Positions 1 to 6,369 are shown, counted from the stretch's first letter. The stretch: DNA of 8,306 bases from Nitrospirota bacterium (GCA_011052055.1 DRJW01000466.1:1-8306); one strand, 5' to 3'. Numbers and translations: made by a program. The notes: generated from the sequence alone by a model not told the origin.

Positions 1-305
1 CCAAGACCCGTGATTATGTTCCCGTGAACGAGCGGTAGCCGCTTTATTAAAAAGGTTTTTTAAATCGAAACAGGCTTTGTTTCCCTGGCCCGGATAGCGA
101 AAACATGCGTCAATAAAGGGGAACGGCCATATACGCCCGTAATATGTTGATAAAATTTATTCCATCCGGTTTTGGCTGGAAAACAGCTGGGGCGTTTCAT
201 TTATTTTTATAACCGCTTGCGCAACAATGGCTTAGAGCCTTAATGGTAAGCGCAATTGAATTTGGAAACAATTGTAAAGTTTGAGGTTAATATCCTGCGT
301 ACCTG

Positions 306-325
306 TTATCCATAACTTTTCCACA
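306..325 (+). promoter_or_regulatory. Pair of DnaA-box-like 9-mers
   Basis: TTATCCATA (306-314) differs by one base from the classical box TTATCCACA, and TTTTCCACA (317-325) fits the relaxed consensus TTWTNCACA. They share orientation and start 11 bp apart, about one helical turn. An AT-rich stretch lies just upstream. This could bind DnaA as part of an origin or a titration site, but no origin-linked gene (dnaA, dnaN, gyrB, parA) is in view and two matches can arise by chance. Confidence 0.25.
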
Positions 326-365
326 AGCCGGGAGTGAGGATTATCAAGCCGGGAGTGAGGATTAT
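324..365. repeat. 21 bp perfect tandem duplication (two copies)
   Basis: A 21 bp unit beginning CAAGCCGGGAGTGAGG is present twice without mismatch, at 324-344 and 345-365. The first copy overlaps the end of the second DnaA-like box by two bases. Perfect identity suggests a recent slippage or duplication event. It lies in non-coding sequence and has no evident protein consequence. Confidence 0.9.
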
Positions 366-618
366 CCCTTCCTTCTTCAGCTCGTTAGAAACACGGAGCT
401 GACCGCGCGTCGGAAATTCAAGGGAGACTAGGTAAGGTAAGGGGACGACCGTTTACGAGAGCAGAAGGGACGGCCGCCCCCGTTCCTATTTGTTCGACGA
501 CCGCCATGGAATCCGTATTCCCGTTCGCCGCCAATAAACACCATGCTGGTTGGAAGCAGTAACCGTCATGGCATTACGAGTCTTCAATAAACTTTTCTTT
601 TTCTATCCCGCTAACCCC

Positions 619-641
619 GAGCAAGCTTAGCCGCCTTGCTC
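619..641 (-). terminator. Hairpin downstream of flgE, possible terminator
   Basis: GAGCAAG (619-625) and CTTGCTC (635-641) form a perfect 7 bp stem with a 9-base loop, 25 bases beyond the flgE stop codon. In neither direction is it followed by a proper T run, so it is not a canonical intrinsic terminator. It may act as an mRNA 3' end stabiliser or a weak or Rho-assisted end of the hook operon. Confidence 0.3.
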
Positions 642-665
642 AAAACCGCCGGCTATTTATTTTAA

Positions 666-1949
666 TTACCGTTTAAGCGCTATCACGTCTTGTAGCATCT
701 GATCGACCGTCGTGATGATTCTGGAGTTGGCCTGATACGCCCTCTGGTTCTGAATCATATCGACGAACTCTCTGGACAAGTCCACGGACGATAACTCCAG
801 CGAGGAGCCGTAGATTGTGCCGAACCCTCCCGACTTGGCAAAACCGAGTATCGGCTGGCCGGAATCGGTTGTCTCCGCGAACAGTGTGTTGCCCTGTCTT
901 GACAGGCCCCACGGGCTTATAAAATCGGCCATCTGAACCTGGTACATTTTCTGCGTCTGCCCATTTGAGAAAAGGCCGGATATGATTCCTTCCTGATCCA
1001 CCGACAGGCCTCTTAGCACACCGGTGCTGTATCCATCCTGCCACATCGAGTTTGTGACAGAGTTCGACGCGTACCCGGTTATTTCGTTGCGTTGCGCGCT
1101 GGAGGCGGTGTTGTAAAGATCCCAGCTGATAGTAAGGCTCGCCGCGCCGGAGGGGAAGCCTGATATGACCAGAGGCAGATCGGCTGTAATAGCCGCCTGG
1201 CTTGCCCCGCTGTAAGCGCCTCTTGTCGAAAGAACGCCAGCGCTGGTGAATGTCAGTGTGCCGGAAGATCCGGTTCCTGAAAGGCTGGTGCCTGTCGGGC
1301 CTGATGTGTTGTATTGCCACTCAAGCGCGGCGCTGGTCTTAGTGAATGTGTATGTGATGGTCGTCTCTTCGCCGAGCGAGTTATAGACATTCAACGAAGT
1401 CGAGAACGTCGTCCCCGCCGAGGCTACCGTGGAAAGGTTCAGACCCATCCTGTACATAGTGGTCTTCTTTGGAACGGACTGGACGCCGCTTATATCAATG
1501 TCACCGCCGCCGTTCGCCCTTGTCACCACGCCTGAAGCGTTAGTGGTAAGCTTGTATCCCTGAACCAGATAATCGTTGGGATTGGCGAGCTTTCCATCGT
1601 TGTTGATGATGAACTGGCCAGCGCGGGTATAGTATGTCGCGCTGTTGGCCTCATCCTTGACCACGAAGAAACCTGCCCCCTGAATGCCCATGTCGGTCGC
1701 GTTACCGGTCGTCGAGAACGAGCCCTGGGAAAACGAAGCTTTTACTCCCTGTATGAGGGCGCCCCTGCCGAACTGCATGGTTGTGGCGCCGTTGGATACG
1801 GAGTTGGCCAGCACATCGGCGAATATGGTAGAGTTTCCTTTAAAACCGACGGTGTTGACGTTTGCTATGTTATCGCCTGTGACGTTCATGGCGTCGCCAT
1901 ATGTCATCAGTCCGCTAACTCCAGAGTACATCGCGCTTGTAAGGCCCAT
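666..1949 (-). CDS. flgE: Flagellar hook protein FlgE
   Basis: Structural subunit of the flagellar hook, the curved joint between rod and filament, exported through the flagellar type III apparatus and polymerised under the FlgD cap. The 427-residue product is of ordinary FlgE length. The N-terminal rod/hook signature is clear at about residues 5-38 (TGDNIANVNTVGFKG), a FlgE D2-like beta region lies at roughly 165-300, and the C-terminal hook/basal-body motif at about 385-427 contains FVDMIQNQRAYQANSR. Residues about 205-250 are rich in Ser, Thr and Gly, as is common in the surface domain. There is no cysteine, so the lysinoalanine cross-linking known from spirochaete hooks is not expected. 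The ATG at 1949 has a strong AAGGAG site (1959-1964) with 9-base spacing, and the gene follows flgD by 30 bases. It is the last gene of the operon in view. Identification is firm. Confidence 0.96.
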   Translation of the reverse strand: MGLTSAMYSGVSGLMTYGDAMNVTGDNIANVNTVGFKGNSTIFADVLANSVSNGATTMQFGRGALIQGVKASFSQGSFSTTGNATDMGIQGAGFFVVKDEANSATYYTRAGQFIINNDGKLANPNDYLVQGYKLTTNASGVVTRANGGGDIDISGVQSVPKKTTMYRMGLNLSTVASAGTTFSTSLNVYNSLGEETTITYTFTKTSAALEWQYNTSGPTGTSLSGTGSSGTLTFTSAGVLSTRGAYSGASQAAITADLPLVISGFPSGAASLTISWDLYNTASSAQRNEITGYASNSVTNSMWQDGYSTGVLRGLSVDQEGIISGLFSNGQTQKMYQVQMADFISPWGLSRQGNTLFAETTDSGQPILGFAKSGGFGTIYGSSLELSSVDLSREFVDMIQNQRAYQANSRIITTVDQMLQDVIALKR

Positions 1950-1958
1950 TTTCGCTCT

Positions 1959-1964
1959 CTCCTT
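1959..1964 (-). promoter_or_regulatory. Ribosome binding site of flgE
   Basis: AAGGAG on the minus strand, 9 bases before the ATG. It fixes the flgE start and suggests high translation, fitting a protein needed in many copies per hook. Confidence 0.85.
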
Positions 1965-1979
1965 TTTATTTCGTCCGCC

Positions 1980-2738
1980 TCAGGCGGTTGTTTCCTCATC
2001 TTCGGTTTCCTGGCCGGACGACTCGCCTGTGTCATCTCCCTGCTCGCCATCAGCCTGGGTTTCCGGCTCTTTTACTTCCAGCACTTCACTTAACATATAT
2101 TTCAATTCACCAATGTGAATGTATCCAATACCGTTTTCAAAAGATATGGTGTCTACTATCCCTCTTGTGAAGGTAGCGACTTCCATCACGTTACCGTCTG
2201 TGCCTTTGGCTATCACCGTATAGTTATAAAGTCCGTTCGGCAATGGGCCGCCGTACTGGCTGTTTCCATCCCATGACACCTGTTGCGGCCCGGCGCTCAT
2301 CGAGCTTTTCTCTATCGTCCGCACAACGTTTCCGTTCTGGTCTTCAACGCTTATTACAACCTTGCCGGCCGTATCTGGAAGCTCGAAACTAATGTCGGAG
2401 GCGATTCCATTTTTGACATGGATGCTATTGCCCTCCGCCTTGACTTCCTTTCCGATAAGAGACATCGCCTGCGCGCTGTTGGTCGCGTTGGCCGAAGTTG
2501 TTAAAAGCTCAAGGTTTTCGTTCACGTTCATAAGTTGCTCCAACGAGGAGAACTGGGCCATCTGGGCGGTGAAGTCGGTGTTGTCCATGGGGTTCATCGG
2601 ATCCTGATTCTTAAGCTGGGCGACCAGCAATTTGAGAAAATCCCCCTGCCCCAGGCTTTTATCATCTTTTTTAACGCTTTTGGAGGCTTCCCCAGTCACG
2701 TTTGTTGTTTCTACAACGCTTGGCGAGGTTACTATCAT
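1980..2738 (-). CDS. flgD: Flagellar hook cap / scaffolding protein FlgD
   Basis: FlgD sits at the tip of the growing hook and is required for FlgE assembly; it is discarded when the hook is complete. The 252-residue product shows the diagnostic N-terminal segment at about 28-79, including LKNQDPMNPMDNTDF and the following AQFSSLEQL. A Tudor-like half lies at about 90-111 (SLIGKEV). The FlgD Ig/FnIII-like insertion spans about 115-188 (PNGLYNYTV), and the closing strands at about 190-222. Residues 223-252 form an extra acidic tail, with 12 Asp/Glu among 30 residues and a single Lys. The ATG at 2738 is preceded by AAGGAG (2747-2752, spacing 8). The gap to the fliK stop is only 17 bases, so the site overlaps the end of fliK's context and translational coupling is likely. 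Identification is firm; the role of the tail is unknown. Confidence 0.95.
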   Translation of the reverse strand: MIVTSPSVVETTNVTGEASKSVKKDDKSLGQGDFLKLLVAQLKNQDPMNPMDNTDFTAQMAQFSSLEQLMNVNENLELLTTSANATNSAQAMSLIGKEVKAEGNSIHVKNGIASDISFELPDTAGKVVISVEDQNGNVVRTIEKSSMSAGPQQVSWDGNSQYGGPLPNGLYNYTVIAKGTDGNVMEVATFTRGIVDTISFENGIGYIHIGELKYMLSEVLEVKEPETQADGEQGDDTGESSGQETEDEETTA

Positions 2739-2746
2739 TTTTCTAT

Positions 2747-2752
2747 CTCCTT
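2747..2752 (-). promoter_or_regulatory. Ribosome binding site of flgD
   Basis: AAGGAG on the minus strand, 8 bases before the flgD ATG and just after the fliK TGA (2756-2758). It fixes the start. Confidence 0.85.
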
Positions 2753-2755
2753 GGA

Positions 2756-4318
2756 TCAGGCCACTATATTAAGAACACCGTCGTGGGACAGGGCCCGGAC
2801 CTGGGCGGTGGTCATTTCGCCTTCCGTGTCCGTCGCTGAGCCGGATCCCGGCTCGTGGCGTTGATTATCCCGGTTGCTTTCCGAACCGAAATCGTTCCCT
2901 GATGTTTCGTTTCTGTCTTGCGTATAGGCCTCTGCAGTGGTGACATTGATCTGATCCACTTTGAGGCCCTGGTTGTTCATGGAGTTTTTGAGGTTGTCGA
3001 GGTTGTTTTCGATAATGCTCCGGACTTCATGATTCTCGGCGATCATATAAGCTTTCACTATGTTGTCTTGAACGCTTATCCTTATGCTCACTTTGCCAAG
3101 ATTTGGCGGATCAATCTGAACAACGATGTTCGAGACGCCATTGGCTCTTACATTTATCCTTGCTTTTCTTACTATCTGGTCGACCAGCATTCTTTCGAAC
3201 GCTTCCCTGGAGGTGAATTTAGCGGCTACCTGGGGCCGGTCGGCGCTGGCTGTTTTGCTGGAATTACCAGGCGCAGGATTCGTTTGGGCCGTCGTGTTGT
3301 CTGTTATTTTCACGCCGCCAGGTTTCACGTCCGCTTTAACCTGACCCTCTGCGGGTTTTACAGCTTCATTGGAGATGGCCTGCTTCGCGGTGGCCTGCTG
3401 GTTGGCGGCGTCTTTATTATTGGCGGCCTTTGCGTTTGTCCGGGTATCTTTCCCGGCGTCAATCGCCTTATCAAAAGGCTGGCCATCCGCCCGTTTTTCT
3501 CCTTTTTCAGACAGGTCTTTTAACATCTCCTTTCTGTCTTCTGGCGATGGATCGGTTTTTTCCACCAGTTTTAAAGCTTTCTTAAGCAAAGTTTGGACGT
3601 TCTTATCGTCCTGGTTTTGCGCCGCCTGACTTTGGGGGTCTGTTGCCTGTATAAGCTTTAGCGCTTGCGAGATAACCTGCCCCGGGTTTTTCCCTTTATC
3701 TTTCAAGGATATTTTTGAAAGGTCTTCCATCAACTTTTCAAAAGCTGATGGATCGGATTCTGACAGGGCCAAAAGTTTTTTGGCGATTATCGAAGCGGCT
3801 TTCTCCAGACTGGTTAAATTTTTGTCCAGGTCTTTAGTCTGTCCGGAATCCGCCAGAAGCTCTTTAAAAAGCTGTAAGATTTTTTCTTTTATTTCTTCTT
3901 GTGTCAGATCTTTGTCATCCGTGTCATCCGTTTTATCTTTTTCAGGTTTTTCCTGGATGACTACCTTGTCACCAGATTGCGCGGATTTGTCCGATTCAGA
4001 ACGCGCGTCATCGGCGGCGTTTTCCTGGTTTTTATCTGTATCGCGTACCGGCTCTTCTATATTTCTATTTTTATCATTTATGTTTTTATCTATGTTTTCA
4101 TCATATTTTCGGGAGGCCTTATCTGTTTTGTCACGGGTTAAAGTGGCGTCCCTGGCTCTTTTATCATCAACTTTGTTGTCGATCTGGCGACTGGTTTCCT
4201 GGATAGAGCTGAATATTTTCTGGAATGTTTCGTCAAGTGCGAACATTTTGATTTCCGGCGCTTGTTTCGGGCCGGGCAAAACCTCATTGAGGTAGTCCGC
4301 CGATATCGATATAACCAC
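2756..4318 (-). CDS. fliK: Flagellar hook-length control protein FliK
   Basis: FliK is a secreted molecular ruler that measures the hook and then flips the export gate protein FlhB from rod/hook to filament substrates. The product is 520 residues. The conserved C-terminal Flg_hook domain is at about 370-465 and includes VVQIDPPNLGKVSIRI and the helix VRSIIENNLDNLKNSM. Residues about 40-135 are extremely charged (Lys/Asp/Glu/Arg/Asn) and probably extended. Residues 140-275 are helical with recurring L-x-x-x-(S/T)-D-P units, and 285-365 are Ala/Lys/Pro/Asn-rich linker. About 55 hydrophilic residues follow the domain. The start is taken as GTG at 4318 because GAGGA (4326-4330) lies 7 bases upstream; the in-frame ATG at 4246 (residue 25) has a weaker context. 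As the first gene of the hook operon it is followed by flgD, the usual partner. FliK proteins diverge fast, so only the C-terminal domain carries the assignment. Confidence 0.9.
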   Translation of the reverse strand: MVISISADYLNEVLPGPKQAPEIKMFALDETFQKIFSSIQETSRQIDNKVDDKRARDATLTRDKTDKASRKYDENIDKNINDKNRNIEEPVRDTDKNQENAADDARSESDKSAQSGDKVVIQEKPEKDKTDDTDDKDLTQEEIKEKILQLFKELLADSGQTKDLDKNLTSLEKAASIIAKKLLALSESDPSAFEKLMEDLSKISLKDKGKNPGQVISQALKLIQATDPQSQAAQNQDDKNVQTLLKKALKLVEKTDPSPEDRKEMLKDLSEKGEKRADGQPFDKAIDAGKDTRTNAKAANNKDAANQQATAKQAISNEAVKPAEGQVKADVKPGGVKITDNTTAQTNPAPGNSSKTASADRPQVAAKFTSREAFERMLVDQIVRKARINVRANGVSNIVVQIDPPNLGKVSIRISVQDNIVKAYMIAENHEVRSIIENNLDNLKNSMNNQGLKVDQINVTTAEAYTQDRNETSGNDFGSESNRDNQRHEPGSGSATDTEGEMTTAQVRALSHDGVLNIVA

Positions 4319-4325
4319 TCACTTA

Positions 4326-4330
4326 TCCTC
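4326..4330 (-). promoter_or_regulatory. Ribosome binding site supporting the GTG start of fliK
   Basis: GAGGA on the minus strand, 7 bases before GTG 4318-4316. It favours this non-ATG start over the ATG at 4246. Confidence 0.6.
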
Positions 4331-4370
4331 AGTTTTACGCAGATAGATTGGTCTGTGTACACCATAACTA

Positions 4371-4386
4371 TTCAACGGCTATGCCA
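4371..4386 (-). promoter_or_regulatory. Degenerate sigma-54-like promoter before fliK
   Basis: Read on the minus strand the site is TGGCATAGCCGTTGAA, against the sigma-54 consensus TGGCAC-N5-TTGCW. The -24 GG and the -12 TTG are correctly spaced, but the C of the -12 GC pair is replaced by A, a weakening change. A start would fall near 4360, giving a leader of about 40 bases to fliK. Hook genes are commonly sigma-54 dependent in polar flagellates, which is known biology; use of this site is inference. Confidence 0.35.
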
Positions 4387-4395
4387 AAAATGGCA
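4382..4395. promoter_or_regulatory. Inverted repeat TGCCA-N4-TGGCA in the divergent spacer
   Basis: A perfect 5 bp inverted repeat with four A's between the arms. Its left arm (4382-4386) is the -24 half of the sigma-54-like site read on the other strand. It could be an operator, or simply two outward-facing TGGCA elements. A second short inverted repeat, GGCAA-TAG-TTGCC, lies at 4477-4489, and a GTGTACAC palindrome at 4355-4362. Confidence 0.25.
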
Positions 4396-4533
4396 ATGCA
4401 TGCTTAACGCACTTAAAAACAACTGGTTAATAGCTGTCGGGGCTTCGATTAAAGTTTGCGCTCTCATACACCGATGGGCAATAGTTGCCTTAGCGACTTT
4501 AATCAGGCAATTCTTTCTACGCCCTGCATGGGA

Positions 4534-4539
4534 TACAAT
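4534..4539 (+). promoter_or_regulatory. Possible -10 element (TACAAT) for the HIT gene
   Basis: TACAAT matches TATAAT at five of six positions, but no good -35 lies 16-18 bases upstream (TTCTTT at 4511-4516 is poor). A start 7 bases downstream would be at or next to the A of the HIT ATG (4547), implying a leaderless mRNA. Confidence 0.3.
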
Positions 4540-4546
4540 AGCGTCT

Positions 4547-4891
4547 ATGAATGAATGTCTTTTTTGCAAAATCGTAGCGGGTCAGATACCTTCAGACAAA
4601 GTGGAGGAGACCGGCGCGCTTTACGCTTTTAACGATATAGACCCTAAAGCCCCCGTTCATGTATTGATAATCCCCAAGAAGCATATCGAGTCTGCGCTTG
4701 GGCTTAGGCAAGAGGACAGGGCGCTTATGGGGGAGATGTTCTTGCTGGCCAACAAGATCGCTAAACAAAAAGGTATCGACAAATCCGGTTTCCGTATTGT
4801 CACCAACATAGGCGCCGACGGGGGGCAGGCGGTGTTCCATCTTCATTTCCACCTCTTGGGCGGCAGAAGCCTGGGCTGGCCGCCCGGCTGA
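4547..4891 (+). CDS. hinT: Histidine triad (HIT) nucleotide-binding protein, HinT type
   Basis: Cytoplasmic purine nucleoside phosphoramidase/hydrolase of the HIT superfamily, acting on AMP-linked substrates such as adenylated lysine compounds. The product is 114 residues, the normal HinT size. It opens with CLFCKI (Cys4 and Cys7, the usual metal-site pair), has IIPKKH with His46, and the triad motif HLHFH at residues 98-102, where the middle His100 is the expected nucleophile. The C-terminus WPPG is typical of the HinT branch. The ATG at 4547 is chosen because the conserved family sequence starts right there; the frame continues open upstream but only across the spacer and the antisense of fliK. 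There is no ribosome binding site before it. It is divergent from fliK and nine bases upstream of rsmB in the same frame, so the two are probably co-transcribed. Family assignment is firm; the precise substrate is not known. Confidence 0.93.
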   Translation: MNECLFCKIVAGQIPSDKVEETGALYAFNDIDPKAPVHVLIIPKKHIESALGLRQEDRALMGEMFLLANKIAKQKGIDKSGFRIVTNIGADGGQAVFHLHFHLLGGRSLGWPPG

Positions 4892-4900
4892 ACTACGCTT

Positions 4901-6277
4901 TTGACCGATCTTCCCAGGCAGACCGTTTTTGAAATCCTGCTCAAAGTAGAAGAGCGTAGAAGCAGGATTGACGCTGTTATTAGCGCTATACCCGCCTGGT
5001 CAGACTTTTCCAGACGTGACCGCGCGTTCATATCGCAAATCGTCTATGGAGTGACGCGCCACAAAAGGTCGCTCGATTCGATTCTTGCCCTGGCCTGCGA
5101 GCGCCCTTTGCGCAAGGTTGATACTTCCGTTCTTCAATTATTGAGAGCAGGGCTTTACCAGGCGTTCGCGATGAGCAAAACCCCCGTGTCGGCGGCGGTT
5201 AACGAGACGGTAAACATAGCCAAAAACGATCCCAGGCTCAGGAAAAGCGCAGGATTCATCAACGGCGTTCTACGATCGGCTGTGAGATACGCTAACGAAA
5301 TTGGCGCGGAGTCGATTTCCGATTATGTGAGAAAGACTCAAAAAAATGGTATCGCCGACGAGAAAAGAGTGGGCGAGATTTATTCTTTTCCCGACTGGAT
5401 AACTGATCGCTGGATACGCCGGTTCGGAATTGAAATCGCCGAGAGGGTCATGGCCGAGAGCAACAGGCAGGCGCCGGTTTTTATAAGAGTTAACAGATTA
5501 AAATCAAATCTTGATGAAATAAAGGCGATGATCGACGAAGAGGGAATCGTGACCGAGCCTGTGGAATGGGCCGATGGCTTGCTAAAAGTGACGAAAGGCT
5601 CCGTTTTCCCCGATTCTTCGTTGGTCACCGAGGGATTTATTCAACCCCAGGATGGCGCTTCATATATGGCGGCGAAACTGCTCGACGCCCGGCCAGGAGA
5701 AATGGTGGCGGATGTATGTTGTGGCAAAGGGATCAAAAGCGGACTGTTTTCAGAAATGATGCAAAACCGGGGGGTTTTGGCCAGTTTTGACGTAAAATCA
5801 TCCAATATAGGCCTTTTTTCGCGAAATATGACCCGTTTTGGAGTGGGAAATTGCAAGCTGATTATCGCCGATATGATAAATAACTGGCCTGTTAAGCGAA
5901 AATATAGCAAAATTTTCGTTGACGCACCCTGTTCCGGCACAGGTGTGCTAAGAAGACATCCAGAAGGGAAATGGAACAAATCGGAGGAACTTGTGGAGCG
6001 GATGGCCGGTCTACAGAGCAAGATTTTGTCCCGCGCTGGAGATCATCTGGAAAAAGGCGGCTCTATGGTTTACGCCGTCTGCTCCATAGAGCCTGAGGAG
6101 GGAGAAGATCAGGTGGAGCGTTTTCTCTTAAATCAGCAAGATTTCAAACGAGTCAATCTGAAAGACTCAGCGCCAGATCTTATCGATTATATAAATGAGA
6201 AGGGCGATCTGTTTATTCTGCCGGGCGATGGAGGAATGGACGGATTTTTTTCAGCGAAAATCACGAAACGTGGTTAG
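4901..6277 (+). CDS. rsmB: 16S rRNA (cytosine-C5)-methyltransferase RsmB (Sun/Fmu)
   Basis: RsmB uses S-adenosylmethionine to methylate C967 (E. coli numbering) of 16S rRNA in the cytoplasm. The 458 residues contain an N-terminal NusB-like RNA-binding domain (about 5-145, with SRRDRAFISQIVYG and INGVLRSAVR) and a Rossmann methyltransferase domain (about 180-455). Visible motifs are FIQPQDGASY (246-255), motif I DVCCGKGIKS (271-280), motif IV DAPCSGTG with Cys344 and motif VI AVCSIEPEEGE with Cys394. By family knowledge Cys394 is the nucleophile and Cys344 assists product release. Motif I departs from the classical CAAPGGKT, and Val replaces the usual Thr before Cys394. The start is TTG at 4901, the only plausible one before conserved sequence; no ribosome binding site is seen, so translation probably relies on coupling to the HIT gene, whose TGA ends nine bases before. 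Assignment is firm. Confidence 0.94.
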   Translation: MTDLPRQTVFEILLKVEERRSRIDAVISAIPAWSDFSRRDRAFISQIVYGVTRHKRSLDSILALACERPLRKVDTSVLQLLRAGLYQAFAMSKTPVSAAVNETVNIAKNDPRLRKSAGFINGVLRSAVRYANEIGAESISDYVRKTQKNGIADEKRVGEIYSFPDWITDRWIRRFGIEIAERVMAESNRQAPVFIRVNRLKSNLDEIKAMIDEEGIVTEPVEWADGLLKVTKGSVFPDSSLVTEGFIQPQDGASYMAAKLLDARPGEMVADVCCGKGIKSGLFSEMMQNRGVLASFDVKSSNIGLFSRNMTRFGVGNCKLIIADMINNWPVKRKYSKIFVDAPCSGTGVLRRHPEGKWNKSEELVERMAGLQSKILSRAGDHLEKGGSMVYAVCSIEPEEGEDQVERFLLNQQDFKRVNLKDSAPDLIDYINEKGDLFILPGDGGMDGFFSAKITKRG

Positions 6278-6298
6278 TTAAAAATCACATGATTCTAT

Positions 6299-6304
6299 TA
6301 TAAT
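6299..6304 (+). promoter_or_regulatory. Possible promoter -10 (TATAAT) for the PASTA gene and rpe
   Basis: A perfect TATAAT lies in the 92-base gap after rsmB, 66 bases before the PASTA ATG. The -35 region is poor (TTAGTT at 6274-6279, 19 bases away), so it would be weak or need an activator. The AT-rich gap is the longest between plus-strand genes here, consistent with a new transcription start. Confidence 0.35.
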
Positions 6305-6369
6305 ATCTTTATCGGTTAGACTGCTTACTTGATTTTCCTGAATTACTGATAAAAAGGTAAATGAGTTAA

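Larger units (their letters stand above)
39..665. other. Long stretch without a convincing gene
   Basis: No reading frame here has a start, a ribosome binding site and recognisable protein sequence. It is AT-rich at about 130-300, has two DnaA-box-like 9-mers at 306-314 and 317-325, a 21 bp tandem duplication at 324-365, and small inverted repeats at 67-83 (GAAACA/TGTTTC), 378-401 (CAGCTC/GAGCTG) and 441-481. The longest suggestive plus-strand frame runs open from 389 to a TAA at 560-562 without a credible start, and its peptide is not recognised. At the extreme left, a frame closing with TAG at 36-38 ends ...RDYVPVNER and could be the tail of a gene outside the window, but eleven codons are too few to call. 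The stretch may be a spacer between gene blocks or degraded DNA. Confidence 0.6.

Noticed and set aside
3..38. Possible C-terminal tail of a gene to the left (...RDYVPVNER then TAG)
   Set aside because: Only eleven codons are visible. The stop lies in the loop of a small AGCGG/CCGCT hairpin followed by TTTATT, which hints at a gene end, but this is too little to annotate.
144..212. 22-codon hydrophobic frame (MLIKFIPSGFGWK...)
   Set aside because: No ribosome binding site and no similarity; expected by chance in AT-rich DNA.
673..1320. Minus-strand open frame of 215 codons inside flgE
   Set aside because: Another frame of the firmly identified flgE gene; its Arg/His-rich product looks like an out-of-frame shadow.
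1684..2118. Plus-strand frame of 144 codons across the flgD-flgE junction
   Set aside because: Antisense to two clear flagellar genes and crossing their intergenic ribosome binding site; no supporting signals.
2918..3523. Long plus-strand open frame of 201 codons opposite fliK
   Set aside because: It is antisense to the Lys/Asp-rich FliK coding sequence, its product has unnatural composition, and it has no ribosome binding site or family similarity.
4391..4405. Plus-strand sigma-54 promoter (TGGCAATGCATGCTT) for the HIT gene
   Set aside because: GG and GC are two bases too close for sigma-54, and the site is ~140 bases from the gene.
4262..4546. N-terminal extension of the HIT protein by 95 codons
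   Set aside because: The extra part runs antisense over the fliK start and through the spacer, lacks HIT similarity and would nearly double a protein of normally ~114 residues.
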